Counted from the stretch's first letter, positions 1 to 6,385 are shown. The stretch is DNA of 8,284 nucleotides from Bacillota bacterium (GCA_006226985.1 SBGC01000147.1:1-8284); one strand, 5' to 3'. The notes: generated by a model not told the origin, from the sequence alone. Made by a program: numbers and translations.

Positions 1-120
1 TTCAAGATGTGCCATGATGCATCCTTAAAATATACGGGTAAACCAGATAATATCGTTGTTGGTGCAAACATTGCTGGATTCCAAAAAGTTTATATAGCGA
101 TGCTACAACAAGGTGTTTAG
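1..120 (+). CDS. gdhA: NADP-type glutamate dehydrogenase, C-terminal fragment
   Basis: This is the 3' end of a gene whose start lies before the window; frame 1 is open from base 1 to TAG at 118-120, giving 39 residues. The tail contains GKPDNIVVGANIAGF followed by KVYIAMLQQGV. That matches the conserved C-terminus of hexameric bacterial glutamate dehydrogenases, which typically end with VxGANIAGFxKVADAMxAQGV. The enzyme interconverts glutamate with 2-oxoglutarate and ammonium in the cytoplasm. The ADAM of the usual ending is replaced by YIAM, a mild divergence. A strong intrinsic terminator follows within 20 bases, so the gene appears to be a separate transcription unit from the downstream sugar operon. 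The family call rests on the short tail only, but the GANIAGF signature is distinctive. NADP rather than NAD specificity is inferred from resemblance and cannot be read from this fragment. Confidence 0.82.
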   Translation, partial: FKMCHDASLKYTGKPDNIVVGANIAGFQKVYIAMLQQGV

Positions 121-138
121 TTAATTTATTCAGCGACT

Positions 139-178
139 AAAATGGATGAATACCTTAAGGTGTTCGTCCTTTTTGTTT
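139..178 (+). terminator. Intrinsic terminator of the glutamate dehydrogenase gene
   Basis: The arms GGATGAATACC (144-154) and GGTGTTCGTCC (159-169) form an 11-bp stem with two G-U pairs and a TTAA loop. T's at 170-174, and again at 176-178 after one G, follow directly, and A's at 139-142 could extend the pairing. The hairpin begins about 20 bases after the stop codon. This is a textbook rho-independent terminator and separates the upstream gene from the leader of the sugar operon. Confidence 0.85.
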
Positions 179-318
179 GCCTCAAAATGTTATTGAATAT
201 CTTGAAGTGTGGGTAAATAGACAACAAAGTGATTAGAAATCTTAAAATAGAATCTTGTGAAACAAGTGTGAATTTCATAACAATATATTTTTTCCATATT
301 TAAATAAAGTTTATACTA

Positions 319-347
319 TTGACTGGATCAAAAGATAACTTCATACT
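319..347 (+). promoter_or_regulatory. Candidate distal promoter
   Basis: TTGACT (319-324) matches the -35 consensus at five of six positions. After 17 bases comes CATACT (342-347), a four-of-six match to the -10 box. The spacing is ideal but the -10 is weak, and such matches are common in AT-rich DNA. If used, transcription would begin near 354 and give a leader of about 280 bases. A TATACT at 312-317 is an alternative -10 but lacks a good -35. Confidence 0.25.
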
Positions 348-410
348 TTTATCAGCTGTTTAAACTGGATTTTGATTCTTTTGCCTCTAATCGTCTAAAA
401 AAGATATATA

Positions 411-420
411 TTTACGTAAA
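411..420. repeat. Perfect 10-bp palindrome TTTACGTAAA
   Basis: TTTACGTAAA is its own reverse complement and is flanked by two copies of AAAAAGATAT (398-407 and 418-427). It lies 17 bases before the -35 of the better promoter candidate, a position suited to an activator or a second operator. No protein can be assigned to it from the sequence. Confidence 0.4.
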
Positions 421-437
421 AAGATATGATTTTGGGC

Positions 438-466
438 TTGTAATTTTAAAAATGTAATGATATCAT
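438..466 (+). promoter_or_regulatory. Candidate promoter with palindromic -10 region
   Basis: TTGTAA (438-443) and TATCAT (461-466) are separated by 17 bases. They match the -35 and -10 consensus at four and five of six positions. The -10 lies inside the perfect palindrome ATGATATCAT (457-466), so a dimeric repressor bound there would cover the -10 box. Predicted start is near 473, giving a 5' leader of about 165 bases that would carry the attenuator-like hairpin and the operator-like site. This is the best spaced promoter I see for the operon, but it is not proven. Confidence 0.35.
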
Positions 467-564
467 AGACTTGTATAGAACAAAAACCCAACTTAATCAA
501 CAAAAAGAGACCCTAGAGAGTAACAAAATAATATTGTATTTTTACTTTGTATGCTCGTTTTATA

Positions 565-596
565 AGAGACAACAAATGTTTGCCTCTATTTTTTTT
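565..596 (+). terminator. Attenuator-like hairpin with T-tract in the leader
   Basis: AGAGACAA (565-572) pairs with TTGCCTCT (580-587) except for one A-C mismatch, leaving a 7-base loop. After one A comes a run of eight T's (589-596). The stem is short and weak, so termination would be inefficient, but the T-run is the longest in the window. It sits between the candidate promoters and the first gene, where a premature terminator would act. It could also be a chance hairpin beside a poly-T tract. Confidence 0.35.
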
Positions 597-606
597 AAAA
601 GATTAA

Positions 607-620
607 AGAAAGCGTTTACA
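607..620 (+). promoter_or_regulatory. LacI/CcpA-type operator-like site
   Basis: AGAAAGCGTTTACA fits the catabolite-responsive element consensus TGWAANCGNTNWCA at every specified base except the first. It also has the imperfect symmetry around a central CG that is typical of LacI-family operators. It is followed at once by TATAAT (621-626), a perfect -10 box without a recognisable -35. The site lies 18 bases before the ATG at 638. A sugar-specific LacI-family repressor or CcpA-like protein could act here by blocking initiation or as a roadblock to transcription from upstream. No regulator gene is in the window. Confidence 0.45.
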
Positions 621-637
621 TATAATAGGTGTATTTC

Positions 638-1306
638 ATGTTAAAATTGTTGCAAGAAAAAAATCCTCAATTACATATCGCTAGTATCGATGATCCATCT
701 TTTAAAAGATATGGTCAAATTTTAAATATATCTGATTTTTCAGAAGTTTTAGAATATCTAGAAAATCAAACAGAAATCCCTAAAATAAATAATTTTTATC
801 TTGCGCATGATCCACATATGCAAGCTTCAATAAAACATACAGGTGCTATACAAAATGTGTTTGGAAATATGCCTGTTGAATATGGATATGTGAATGGTCA
901 TAATACCAAACTTAATGCACTAGAATATCACAAATCGTCTGAAATAAATGTTTATTTGACACCGGTAGTTCTTATGTTTGCAAGAGTTGAAGATCTTCAT
1001 AATCACACATTAGAAACCAATAAAGTTGCTGCATTCTTTATACCAGAAAATACAGCAATTGAGATATTTTCTCAGACACTACACTTTTCTCCATGTAAAG
1101 TCAATGATCATGGATTTAAGTGTGGTGTCCTCCTCCCGTTTGGTACAAACATGGAATTTATCCCACAAAAAGTCATTTATAACAAAGAAGATCACTTGCT
1201 ATTTAAAACAAATAAATGGATTATAGTTCATCCGGAACATCGACCATTTGTAGAACTAGGCGCAACCGTAGGTCTTATAGGACCTAATATTGAAATAAAA
1301 TATTAA
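638..1306 (+). CDS. DUF4867 family protein, cupin-like, unknown function
   Basis: This 222-residue protein resembles the DUF4867 family, small cytoplasmic proteins of low-GC bacteria with no established role. I chose ATG 638 because AGGTG (627-631) lies six bases upstream; a GTG at 629 would add three residues but has no SD site of its own. No signal peptide or membrane segment is seen. Conserved-looking blocks are VFGNMPVEYGYVNGHNTKLN (residues 74-93), LEYHKSSEIN (95-104) and TLHFSPC (147-153). His98, Glu102 and His149 are spaced like the metal ligands of a cupin, so a metal-dependent sugar isomerase, epimerase or mutarotase is possible; this is inference only. It is the first gene of the operon, 12 bases before the sulfoquinovosidase, so a role in sulfoquinovose handling is likely. 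The family assignment is fairly firm; the function is unknown. Confidence 0.75.
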   Translation: MLKLLQEKNPQLHIASIDDPSFKRYGQILNISDFSEVLEYLENQTEIPKINNFYLAHDPHMQASIKHTGAIQNVFGNMPVEYGYVNGHNTKLNALEYHKSSEINVYLTPVVLMFARVEDLHNHTLETNKVAAFFIPENTAIEIFSQTLHFSPCKVNDHGFKCGVLLPFGTNMEFIPQKVIYNKEDHLLFKTNKWIIVHPEHRPFVELGATVGLIGPNIEIKY

Positions 1307-1318
1307 ATCGAGGAAATC

Positions 1319-3319
1319 ATGATCACATTTAAGACAAGCAAAGAAAGCTTACAGATTTATTATAAAGATCAATTAATCATCAATCACTCATACAAGAACC
1401 CATCTTTCTATCTTGGTAATGGAATGGAAACGATTGACTCATATCGTGGGAACTATAAAATAGAAGATTATATTGAATCAAGAATTCCTTTGAAATCTTT
1501 TGTTCTATCCGAAAAGGAAGTTAAATTTTATCATCAAGATTTAGAATTGATTTTAAACCTTAAAGAAGAAGATGATCGTTTGATAGTTGATTTTAAAACA
1601 AATCAACCTATGAATCGCTTTTGGATGAGAATTCATGCTTTGGAAGATGAAAAAGTATATGGTTGTGGAGAACAAGCGTCTTATTTCAATCTTAGACATC
1701 GAAATTACCCATTATGGACATCTGAACCAGGTGTAGGTAGAGACAAAAAGACATTAACCACTTTTTATGCTGATCTCCACGATAAAGCCGGTGGTGACTA
1801 CTATACGACATATTACCCAGAACCCACGTTCGTATCTACTAGAAAGTATTGGCTTCATGTTGATTCATTCGCATACGCTGAGTTTAATTTCAAACATCAT
1901 GATTTTCATGAATTATTCTTCTGGGAAACACCTAAGCAAATGATTCTTAATTTTAAGGACACATATTTAAATCTGGTAAATGATTTAACAAACTATACAA
2001 AATTACCACCCAAACTTCCTGAATTTCTTCTTGACGGTATGGTCATTGGTGTTCAAGGGGGATTAAATCAAGTCTTAACATACTTAAGACAAGCACAACA
2101 TGCAGGAGTAAAAGTCTCAGGTATATGGGCACAAGATTGGGCTGGACATAACTATACATCGTTTGGAAAAAGACTCTATTGGAATTGGAAATTAAACGAG
2201 AATGTATATCCCAATTTAAAAGAAGAAATTAAAAAGCTTAATCAAGAAAATGTAGCATTCTTAACATATATATGCCCATTCTTACTTGAAAATGAATCTT
2301 TATTCAATGAAGGAAAATCTCATGGATATCTTGCGTTAACAAAAGATGGACACGTTTATAAAGAAGATTTCGGCGAATTCTACTGTGGTATTGTTGATTT
2401 AACGAATCCTAAAGCATTTGATTGGTACAAAAATGTTATCAAAACAAATCTGATTGATTTAGGTATTCGTGGTTGGATGGCAGATTTTGGTGAATACTTA
2501 CCAGTTGATTGCGTACTGCATAATGGTATAGATGCGAAACTCATGCACAATGAATGGCCAGTTTTATGGGCAAAATGTAACTATGAAGCAGTAAAAGAAT
2601 CGAACATGCTCGAAAAAGTCTTCTACTTTATGCGAGCAGGAGCACATGGTTCACAACATTATGCCACCTCCTTATGGGCTGGTGATCAAAGTGTTAATTG
2701 GGAAACACACGATGGTATTGCTTCTGTTATTCCCTCGGCATTGTCAACTGGAATTATCGGTAATCCATTCACACACAGCGATATTGGAGGGTATACAAGC
2801 CTTCACGGAAATATTAGAACGAAAGAATTGTTTGATCGTTGGCTTGAAATGAATGTATTCACATCATACATGCGTACACATGAAGGAAATAGACCGACAC
2901 AAAATTTCCAATTTTATCATGATAATGACACCTTAAAACTCATGGCTAGAATGACTGCAATTCGTGTTGAGTTAAAACCTTATATTGCACATCTTTATGA
3001 AGAAGCAGTCACTAAAGGATATCCCGTACAACGACCTATCTTTATGCATTATGAAAAAGACTCTACAGCATATGATCTTCAATATGAGTATCTATTTGGT
3101 GCAGATGTTTATATTAAACCTGTCGTACAACCCAATCAAAAACAACAAACAGTCATATTACCTGAAGATGAATGGATTCATTTATGGACAGGTGCGAGAT
3201 ATGACAAAGGCGGTGTAATTACTGTTGATTGTCCTGTTGGATATCCTCCAGTATTTTATAGATTTAAATCTGAGTTCAGAGGCTTATTTGAAAAAATAAC
3301 GCAAAATTATAACCTTTAA
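1319..3319 (+). CDS. yihQ: GH31 sulfoquinovosidase
   Basis: This cytoplasmic retaining alpha-glycosidase should release sulfoquinovose (SQ) from glycosides such as sulfoquinovosylglycerol. The 666 residues comprise an N-terminal beta-domain (about 1-230), the GH31 barrel (about 235-560) and C-terminal beta-domains. The catalytic nucleophile is Asp389 in GWMADFGEYLP and the acid/base is Asp456 in WAGDQ. The sulfonate/sugar-binding set of E. coli YihQ, as I recall it (Gln288, Arg301, Trp304, Tyr508, His537), is present as Gln272, Arg285, Trp288, Tyr492 and His521. All are shifted by exactly 16, as are both catalytic Asp residues. Blocks such as GIWAQDW, FGKR, WMADFGEYLP, HSDIGGYT and MRTHEGNRP are almost identical to YihQ, which separates it from ordinary alpha-glucosidases. 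There is no signal peptide, so hydrolysis follows uptake. ATG 1319 is preceded by GAGGAAA (1310-1316). The permease gene starts 11 bases after the stop. Confidence 0.94.
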   Translation: MITFKTSKESLQIYYKDQLIINHSYKNPSFYLGNGMETIDSYRGNYKIEDYIESRIPLKSFVLSEKEVKFYHQDLELILNLKEEDDRLIVDFKTNQPMNRFWMRIHALEDEKVYGCGEQASYFNLRHRNYPLWTSEPGVGRDKKTLTTFYADLHDKAGGDYYTTYYPEPTFVSTRKYWLHVDSFAYAEFNFKHHDFHELFFWETPKQMILNFKDTYLNLVNDLTNYTKLPPKLPEFLLDGMVIGVQGGLNQVLTYLRQAQHAGVKVSGIWAQDWAGHNYTSFGKRLYWNWKLNENVYPNLKEEIKKLNQENVAFLTYICPFLLENESLFNEGKSHGYLALTKDGHVYKEDFGEFYCGIVDLTNPKAFDWYKNVIKTNLIDLGIRGWMADFGEYLPVDCVLHNGIDAKLMHNEWPVLWAKCNYEAVKESNMLEKVFYFMRAGAHGSQHYATSLWAGDQSVNWETHDGIASVIPSALSTGIIGNPFTHSDIGGYTSLHGNIRTKELFDRWLEMNVFTSYMRTHEGNRPTQNFQFYHDNDTLKLMARMTAIRVELKPYIAHLYEEAVTKGYPVQRPIFMHYEKDSTAYDLQYEYLFGADVYIKPVVQPNQKQQTVILPEDEWIHLWTGARYDKGGVITVDCPVGYPPVFYRFKSEFRGLFEKITQNYNL

Positions 3320-3330
3320 GGGAGAGTTTT

Positions 3331-4233
3331 ATGACTTCAAAAACACAATCTTACAGGACATACTTACTAAAACAACGTATTGTCCCGTATCTATTCTTGA
3401 CACCCAATCTACTCATCTTCTCAATCTTTATTATTTTGCCTGCAATTATTGGTGTTTATTATTCGTTTACGGATATGTCACTGTTTACTTTTGGTCGACC
3501 TGAAATCATCGGATTTGACAATTATCGAAGATTGCTAGATGATGAACTCTTTAAGAATGCTATGTGGAATACGATAAAATTAGTCATTGTAACTGTTCCA
3601 CTACTCTTTGCAACAGCATTAATGGTTGCAACACTCATTGTTCAGCCGATTAAAGCAAAAGGATTTTTTAGAGCAATATATTATTGGCCTGTCATGATTT
3701 CAGCGATTGTTGTTGGGGTTATTTGGCAATGGATATTTAGTCAAGATTTTGGATTATTAAATGTGACTTTGCAAAGTTTGGGTTTAGATCCTATGCAAAC
3801 ATTTATAAATCCTACATTTGCCTGGTGGTCCGTTGTGTTTGCTATTGTTTGGTCTAGAACAGGATACTACATGATTATCTTCGTTGCAGCATTGTTGTCG
3901 ATACCTGAAACATTATACGAAGCGGCAGAAATGGATGGCGCAAATAAATTGCAAAAGTTCTTGTTTATTACCTATCCTTCGTTAAAAGCTGCGCGATTAA
4001 TGGTCTTCATCTTAGTTACGATGGAAATCTTTAAGATTTATCCATTAGTTGTGACACTTACAGGTGGAGGACCTTTCAAAGCAACTGAGTTTACTGTACA
4101 GCATATTTATGAGACAGCATTCAAACGCTATGACATTGGTTATGCAAGTGCAATGTCAGTGGTGATGTTACTTATTGTTACATTGTTTACGGCATTTAAT
4201 TTCTTCTCGTCGAAGCGAGGTGAAAATAAATGA
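3331..4233 (+). CDS. Sugar ABC transporter permease, MalF/UgpA type
   Basis: This is an inner subunit of a CUT1-type carbohydrate importer, 300 residues with about six membrane segments (near 18-45, 80-105, 115-136, 165-190, 222-243 and 270-291). The cytoplasmic EAA loop that docks the ATPase is clear at 193-217 (YEAAEMDGANKLQKF, then ITYPSL). The GGGPFKATE motif after the fifth segment is typical of MalF/UgpA-type permeases. It is the expected partner of the MalG-type permease, whose ATG overlaps this gene's TGA. GGGAGAG serves as SD site before ATG 3331. The substrate cannot be read from the permease. Its place between a sulfoquinovosidase and an SQ isomerase gene suggests SQ or its glycerol glycoside, comparable to the SmoG/SmoH permeases of the sulfo-SMO pathway. 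Confidence 0.9.
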   Translation: MTSKTQSYRTYLLKQRIVPYLFLTPNLLIFSIFIILPAIIGVYYSFTDMSLFTFGRPEIIGFDNYRRLLDDELFKNAMWNTIKLVIVTVPLLFATALMVATLIVQPIKAKGFFRAIYYWPVMISAIVVGVIWQWIFSQDFGLLNVTLQSLGLDPMQTFINPTFAWWSVVFAIVWSRTGYYMIIFVAALLSIPETLYEAAEMDGANKLQKFLFITYPSLKAARLMVFILVTMEIFKIYPLVVTLTGGGPFKATEFTVQHIYETAFKRYDIGYASAMSVVMLLIVTLFTAFNFFSSKRGENK

Positions 4234-5045
4234 GAAAAAACATGATTTTGAATTACACAATCGCTTCAATTCTTGTTTTAGTATTCTTAGTTCCTGTAAT
4301 CTACATTATTAGTTCATCTTTTAAACCGTTGAATGAACTCTTTACAACAACACCAACGTTTTTTCCCAAGAAGTGGACGATTGGTAATTATACAGGAGCT
4401 CTTGCAACAGGAGACTTCTCAAGATATATCTTTAATTCATTTATTGTAGCTGTAACATCAACTGTTTTAGCAGTAGTGATTAACTCAATGAGTGGTTATG
4501 CACTTGCTAAATTCAGATTTAAAGGTGACGGAGTTATCATGATCATAATTTTGTCAACAATTATGCTACCACTAGAAATTATCATGGTGCCTATCTTCCA
4601 AGTTTTAAAAACATTCGGCTTATATAACTCACTTTGGGCATTAATTATACCTCCAGCAGCAACACCAACAGGTATCTTCTTAATGAGACAATACTTATTA
4701 ACGATTCCTGATGAAATTATTCAGTCAGCACGTATTGATGGTGCATCTGAATGGAAAATATTTTACAGTATTATCTTGCCAAACGCGAAACCAGCCATTG
4801 CAACACTTGCTATCTTCTCATTCATGTGGAGATGGAATGACTATGTATGGCCACTCATCGCGATTAATGATCCAAAAAAATACACATTACAGCTTGCTAT
4901 TGCAAATTTAACGGGCGAATTTGGAACAGATTATAATTCCGTATTAGCCATCTCAGCAATTTCGATGATTCCAATGCTTATTATCTTTATTATTTTCCAA
5001 AGACAGTTTGTCCAAGGAACAGTGGAATCTGGTATGAAGGGGTAA
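4230..5045 (+). CDS. Sugar ABC transporter permease, MalG/UgpE type
   Basis: This is the second membrane subunit of the CUT1 importer, 271 residues with about six membrane segments (near 10-30, 68-92, 101-122, 132-150, 188-210 and 240-257). The EAA-type loop is at about 163-186 (IQSARIDGASEWKIF, then IILPNAKP). The segment GYALAKFRFKG (89-99) and the C-terminal QRQFVQGTVESGMKG are typical of MalG/UgpE-like subunits. The start ATG shares bases with the TGA of the preceding permease, with AGGTGA (4218-4223) as SD site, so the two are translationally coupled and probably made in equal amounts. No ATPase gene is adjacent, so a shared MsmK-like ATPase encoded elsewhere, or a gene beyond the window, must energise the transporter. 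Confidence 0.9.
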   Translation: MRKNMILNYTIASILVLVFLVPVIYIISSSFKPLNELFTTTPTFFPKKWTIGNYTGALATGDFSRYIFNSFIVAVTSTVLAVVINSMSGYALAKFRFKGDGVIMIIILSTIMLPLEIIMVPIFQVLKTFGLYNSLWALIIPPAATPTGIFLMRQYLLTIPDEIIQSARIDGASEWKIFYSIILPNAKPAIATLAIFSFMWRWNDYVWPLIAINDPKKYTLQLAIANLTGEFGTDYNSVLAISAISMIPMLIIFIIFQRQFVQGTVESGMKG

Positions 5046-5048
5046 AGA

Positions 5049-5064
5049 CTGTGAATATTCACAG
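5049..5064. repeat. Perfect 16-bp palindrome before the binding-protein gene
   Basis: CTGTGAATATTCACAG is exactly its own reverse complement and lies in the 47-base gap between the second permease gene and the lipoprotein gene. It is followed by an AT-only run (5065-5081, mostly A) and a strong AGGAGG SD site (5082-5087). As DNA it has the form of a dimeric repressor operator; as RNA it can form a six-pair hairpin (CTGTGA/TCACAG) that might protect the abundant binding-protein mRNA or attenuate read-through. A related but imperfect TGTGAATTTCA occurs at 267-277 in the operon leader. Confidence 0.6.
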
Positions 5065-5092
5065 ATATTTATAAAAAAAATAGGAGGAAACT

Positions 5093-6319
5093 ATGAAGAA
5101 AGTTTTAGGTTTATTCTTTGCGTTACTAACAGTTTTCGTAATTGTTGGTTGTAAAGAAGAAGAAAACAAGACTCTCCAAATGCTTTGGTGGAGTGATGGA
5201 ACAGAGGGTACAGTAATGCAAACATTATTGGACCAGTATTTTGAAGAAACTGGCGTTACGATAGAATTAGTAAGTATTCCTTACAATGACTATGAAACTC
5301 GTCTAGCTACAATGATTAGTGGTGGTGAAGCACCTGCATTAGCACGTGTAACTGAAGGTCATTTAAATAACTTTAAGGCTCAAATTGAAAGTCTTGAAGG
5401 TGTTTATAACAAAGCTGGATTTACTAACTTATTCTATAACGCTGATGGTGATGTTATTTCATTACCAATGGATATTACAGCAAATGGTATGTTCGTTAAT
5501 ACCGACTTAACAACTAAGTATGGTGTTAATCTTCCTACAGGAAATTCAGTTTGGACTTGGGCAGAATTTGAAACTGAAATGAACAAGCTTCGTGCTGGTA
5601 TCGGCGCTGGTGATAATGATGTTGTAGCTCCTGGTTTATTTGATCATCAAGCTCACCGTTTTATGCCAGTATTCTATCAACATGGTATTAAGTTATGGCA
5701 AACACCATATACTGCAAGCAACCTTAAATCAACACAAGCTGTAGCTGCTCTACAAATGCTTATGGATTTCTATGATGAAGGTTTCTTAGGTAGTCAAACA
5801 TATGTAACTAAAAACTCTGCTTCTTTATTTAGAACAGGTGCTTATGGATTCCATATGTCAGGTAACTGGAATGTTTCAGGCTATCAAAATCTAGAGTTTG
5901 AATGGACAGTTGTTCCTATGCCACAAGGCACTAACCGTGCAACCATCCTTGGTGGTAAATCATTAGCTGCATTTAAGAATAGTGGAGCAACAAAAGAAGC
6001 TAAAGAATTCATTGAATGGATGGCTGAAGCTGAACAACATGATGCATTCACTGGTGGAGTTCCTTATCTTACTCCAAGATTAGGTTCAACTGTTGATTAC
6101 GGTACATTCGCTGCAGAATATGCTGTATTCTTAGGTGAAATTGCTGCTACAAACCAAATGTATGTTCAAGACTGGTTAAATCAAGTCATGATTCCTGGTA
6201 TGTATCCAATTATCAATCAATTCGTAGAAGATGCTGCTAATCCAAATAGAACGAAGACAGCATTACAATTATTAACAGATTTAGAAGCTGCACTTAAAGC
6301 TGCTGCTCCAACTGCTTAA
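5093..6319 (+). CDS. Lipoprotein substrate-binding protein of a sugar ABC importer
   Basis: This 408-residue family 1 solute-binding protein should capture the sugar outside the cell and deliver it to the two permeases encoded just upstream. The N-terminus is a lipoprotein signal: Lys2-Lys3, a hydrophobic stretch, then the lipobox IVGC with Cys20 as the lipidated residue, so it is anchored to the outer face of the membrane. The mature protein starts with the strand LQMLWWSDGTEG (28-39), and its middle part is rich in aromatic residues and Gly as in sugar binders. AGGAGG sits five bases before ATG 5093, the strongest SD in the window. Many frequent GCT and GGT codons suggest high expression. 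The C-terminus is an Ala-rich tail (AALKAAAPTA). By context the ligand is SQ or sulfoquinovosylglycerol, a role like SmoF; this is inferred, as I cannot identify the sulfonate-binding residues. Confidence 0.88.
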   Translation: MKKVLGLFFALLTVFVIVGCKEEENKTLQMLWWSDGTEGTVMQTLLDQYFEETGVTIELVSIPYNDYETRLATMISGGEAPALARVTEGHLNNFKAQIESLEGVYNKAGFTNLFYNADGDVISLPMDITANGMFVNTDLTTKYGVNLPTGNSVWTWAEFETEMNKLRAGIGAGDNDVVAPGLFDHQAHRFMPVFYQHGIKLWQTPYTASNLKSTQAVAALQMLMDFYDEGFLGSQTYVTKNSASLFRTGAYGFHMSGNWNVSGYQNLEFEWTVVPMPQGTNRATILGGKSLAAFKNSGATKEAKEFIEWMAEAEQHDAFTGGVPYLTPRLGSTVDYGTFAAEYAVFLGEIAATNQMYVQDWLNQVMIPGMYPIINQFVEDAANPNRTKTALQLLTDLEAALKAAAPTA

Positions 6320-6339
6320 GTAAAAAAATCTTAAAAAAG

Positions 6340-6385
6340 CATCAATACAGGTGCTGCTCAAATGAGTAGCACCTCACTATTGATG
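6340..6385 (+). terminator. Two-tier stem-loop after the binding-protein gene
   Basis: An outer 8-bp stem (CATCAATA 6340-6347 with TATTGATG 6378-6385) encloses an 11-bp stem with one G-U pair (AGGTGCTGCTC 6349-6359 with GAGTAGCACCT 6364-6374) and an AAAT loop. It is very stable but has no T-run after it on the plus strand, so it is more likely a partial terminator or mRNA 3' stabiliser than a full stop. Read on the minus strand, the stem is followed by a T-rich run (complement of 6321-6339), which would make a proper terminator for antisense transcription. It probably helps raise binding-protein mRNA above that of the downstream enzymes. Confidence 0.7.

Larger units (their letters stand above)
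179..637 (+). other. Gene-free leader of the sugar operon
   Basis: I find no convincing gene in this stretch. The longest stop-free plus-strand run (about 324-457) has no start codon or SD site, and a minus-strand frame of about 35 codons resembles nothing known. No tRNA or recognised riboswitch is visible. The region is more AT-rich than the flanking genes and dense in small elements: a perfect inverted repeat CTTGT-GAA-ACAAG (254-266), two candidate promoters, two 10-bp palindromes, a 10-bp direct repeat AAAAAGATAT (398-407 and 418-427, exactly 20 bases apart), a hairpin followed by eight T's, and a LacI/CcpA-like site. The octamer TTTGCCTC occurs three times around it (176, 380 and 579). 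It most likely controls the downstream operon. Confidence 0.6.

Noticed and set aside
142..216. Small frame of 24 codons starting at ATG 142
   Set aside because: It runs through the terminator stem, has no SD site and resembles no known peptide.
324..457. Stop-free plus-strand run of about 44 codons in the leader
   Set aside because: No start codon or SD site, and the translated residues match no family I know; AT-rich DNA gives such runs by chance.
629..637. GTG 629 as start of the DUF4867 gene
   Set aside because: It has no SD upstream, whereas AGGTG 627-631 is ideally placed for ATG 638; the GTG lies within that SD.
179..637. Mobile element, CRISPR array or riboswitch in the gene-free leader
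   Set aside because: There is no transposase, no terminal repeats with target duplication, no regularly spaced repeats of array type, and no conserved riboswitch core that I recognise; the TTTGCCTC copies are too short and too far apart.
1319..3319. Ordinary alpha-glucosidase or alpha-xylosidase
   Set aside because: The QDW, KR-x-x-W, GGY and THEGNRP residues match the sulfoquinovosidase type, and the neighbours are SQ catabolic genes.
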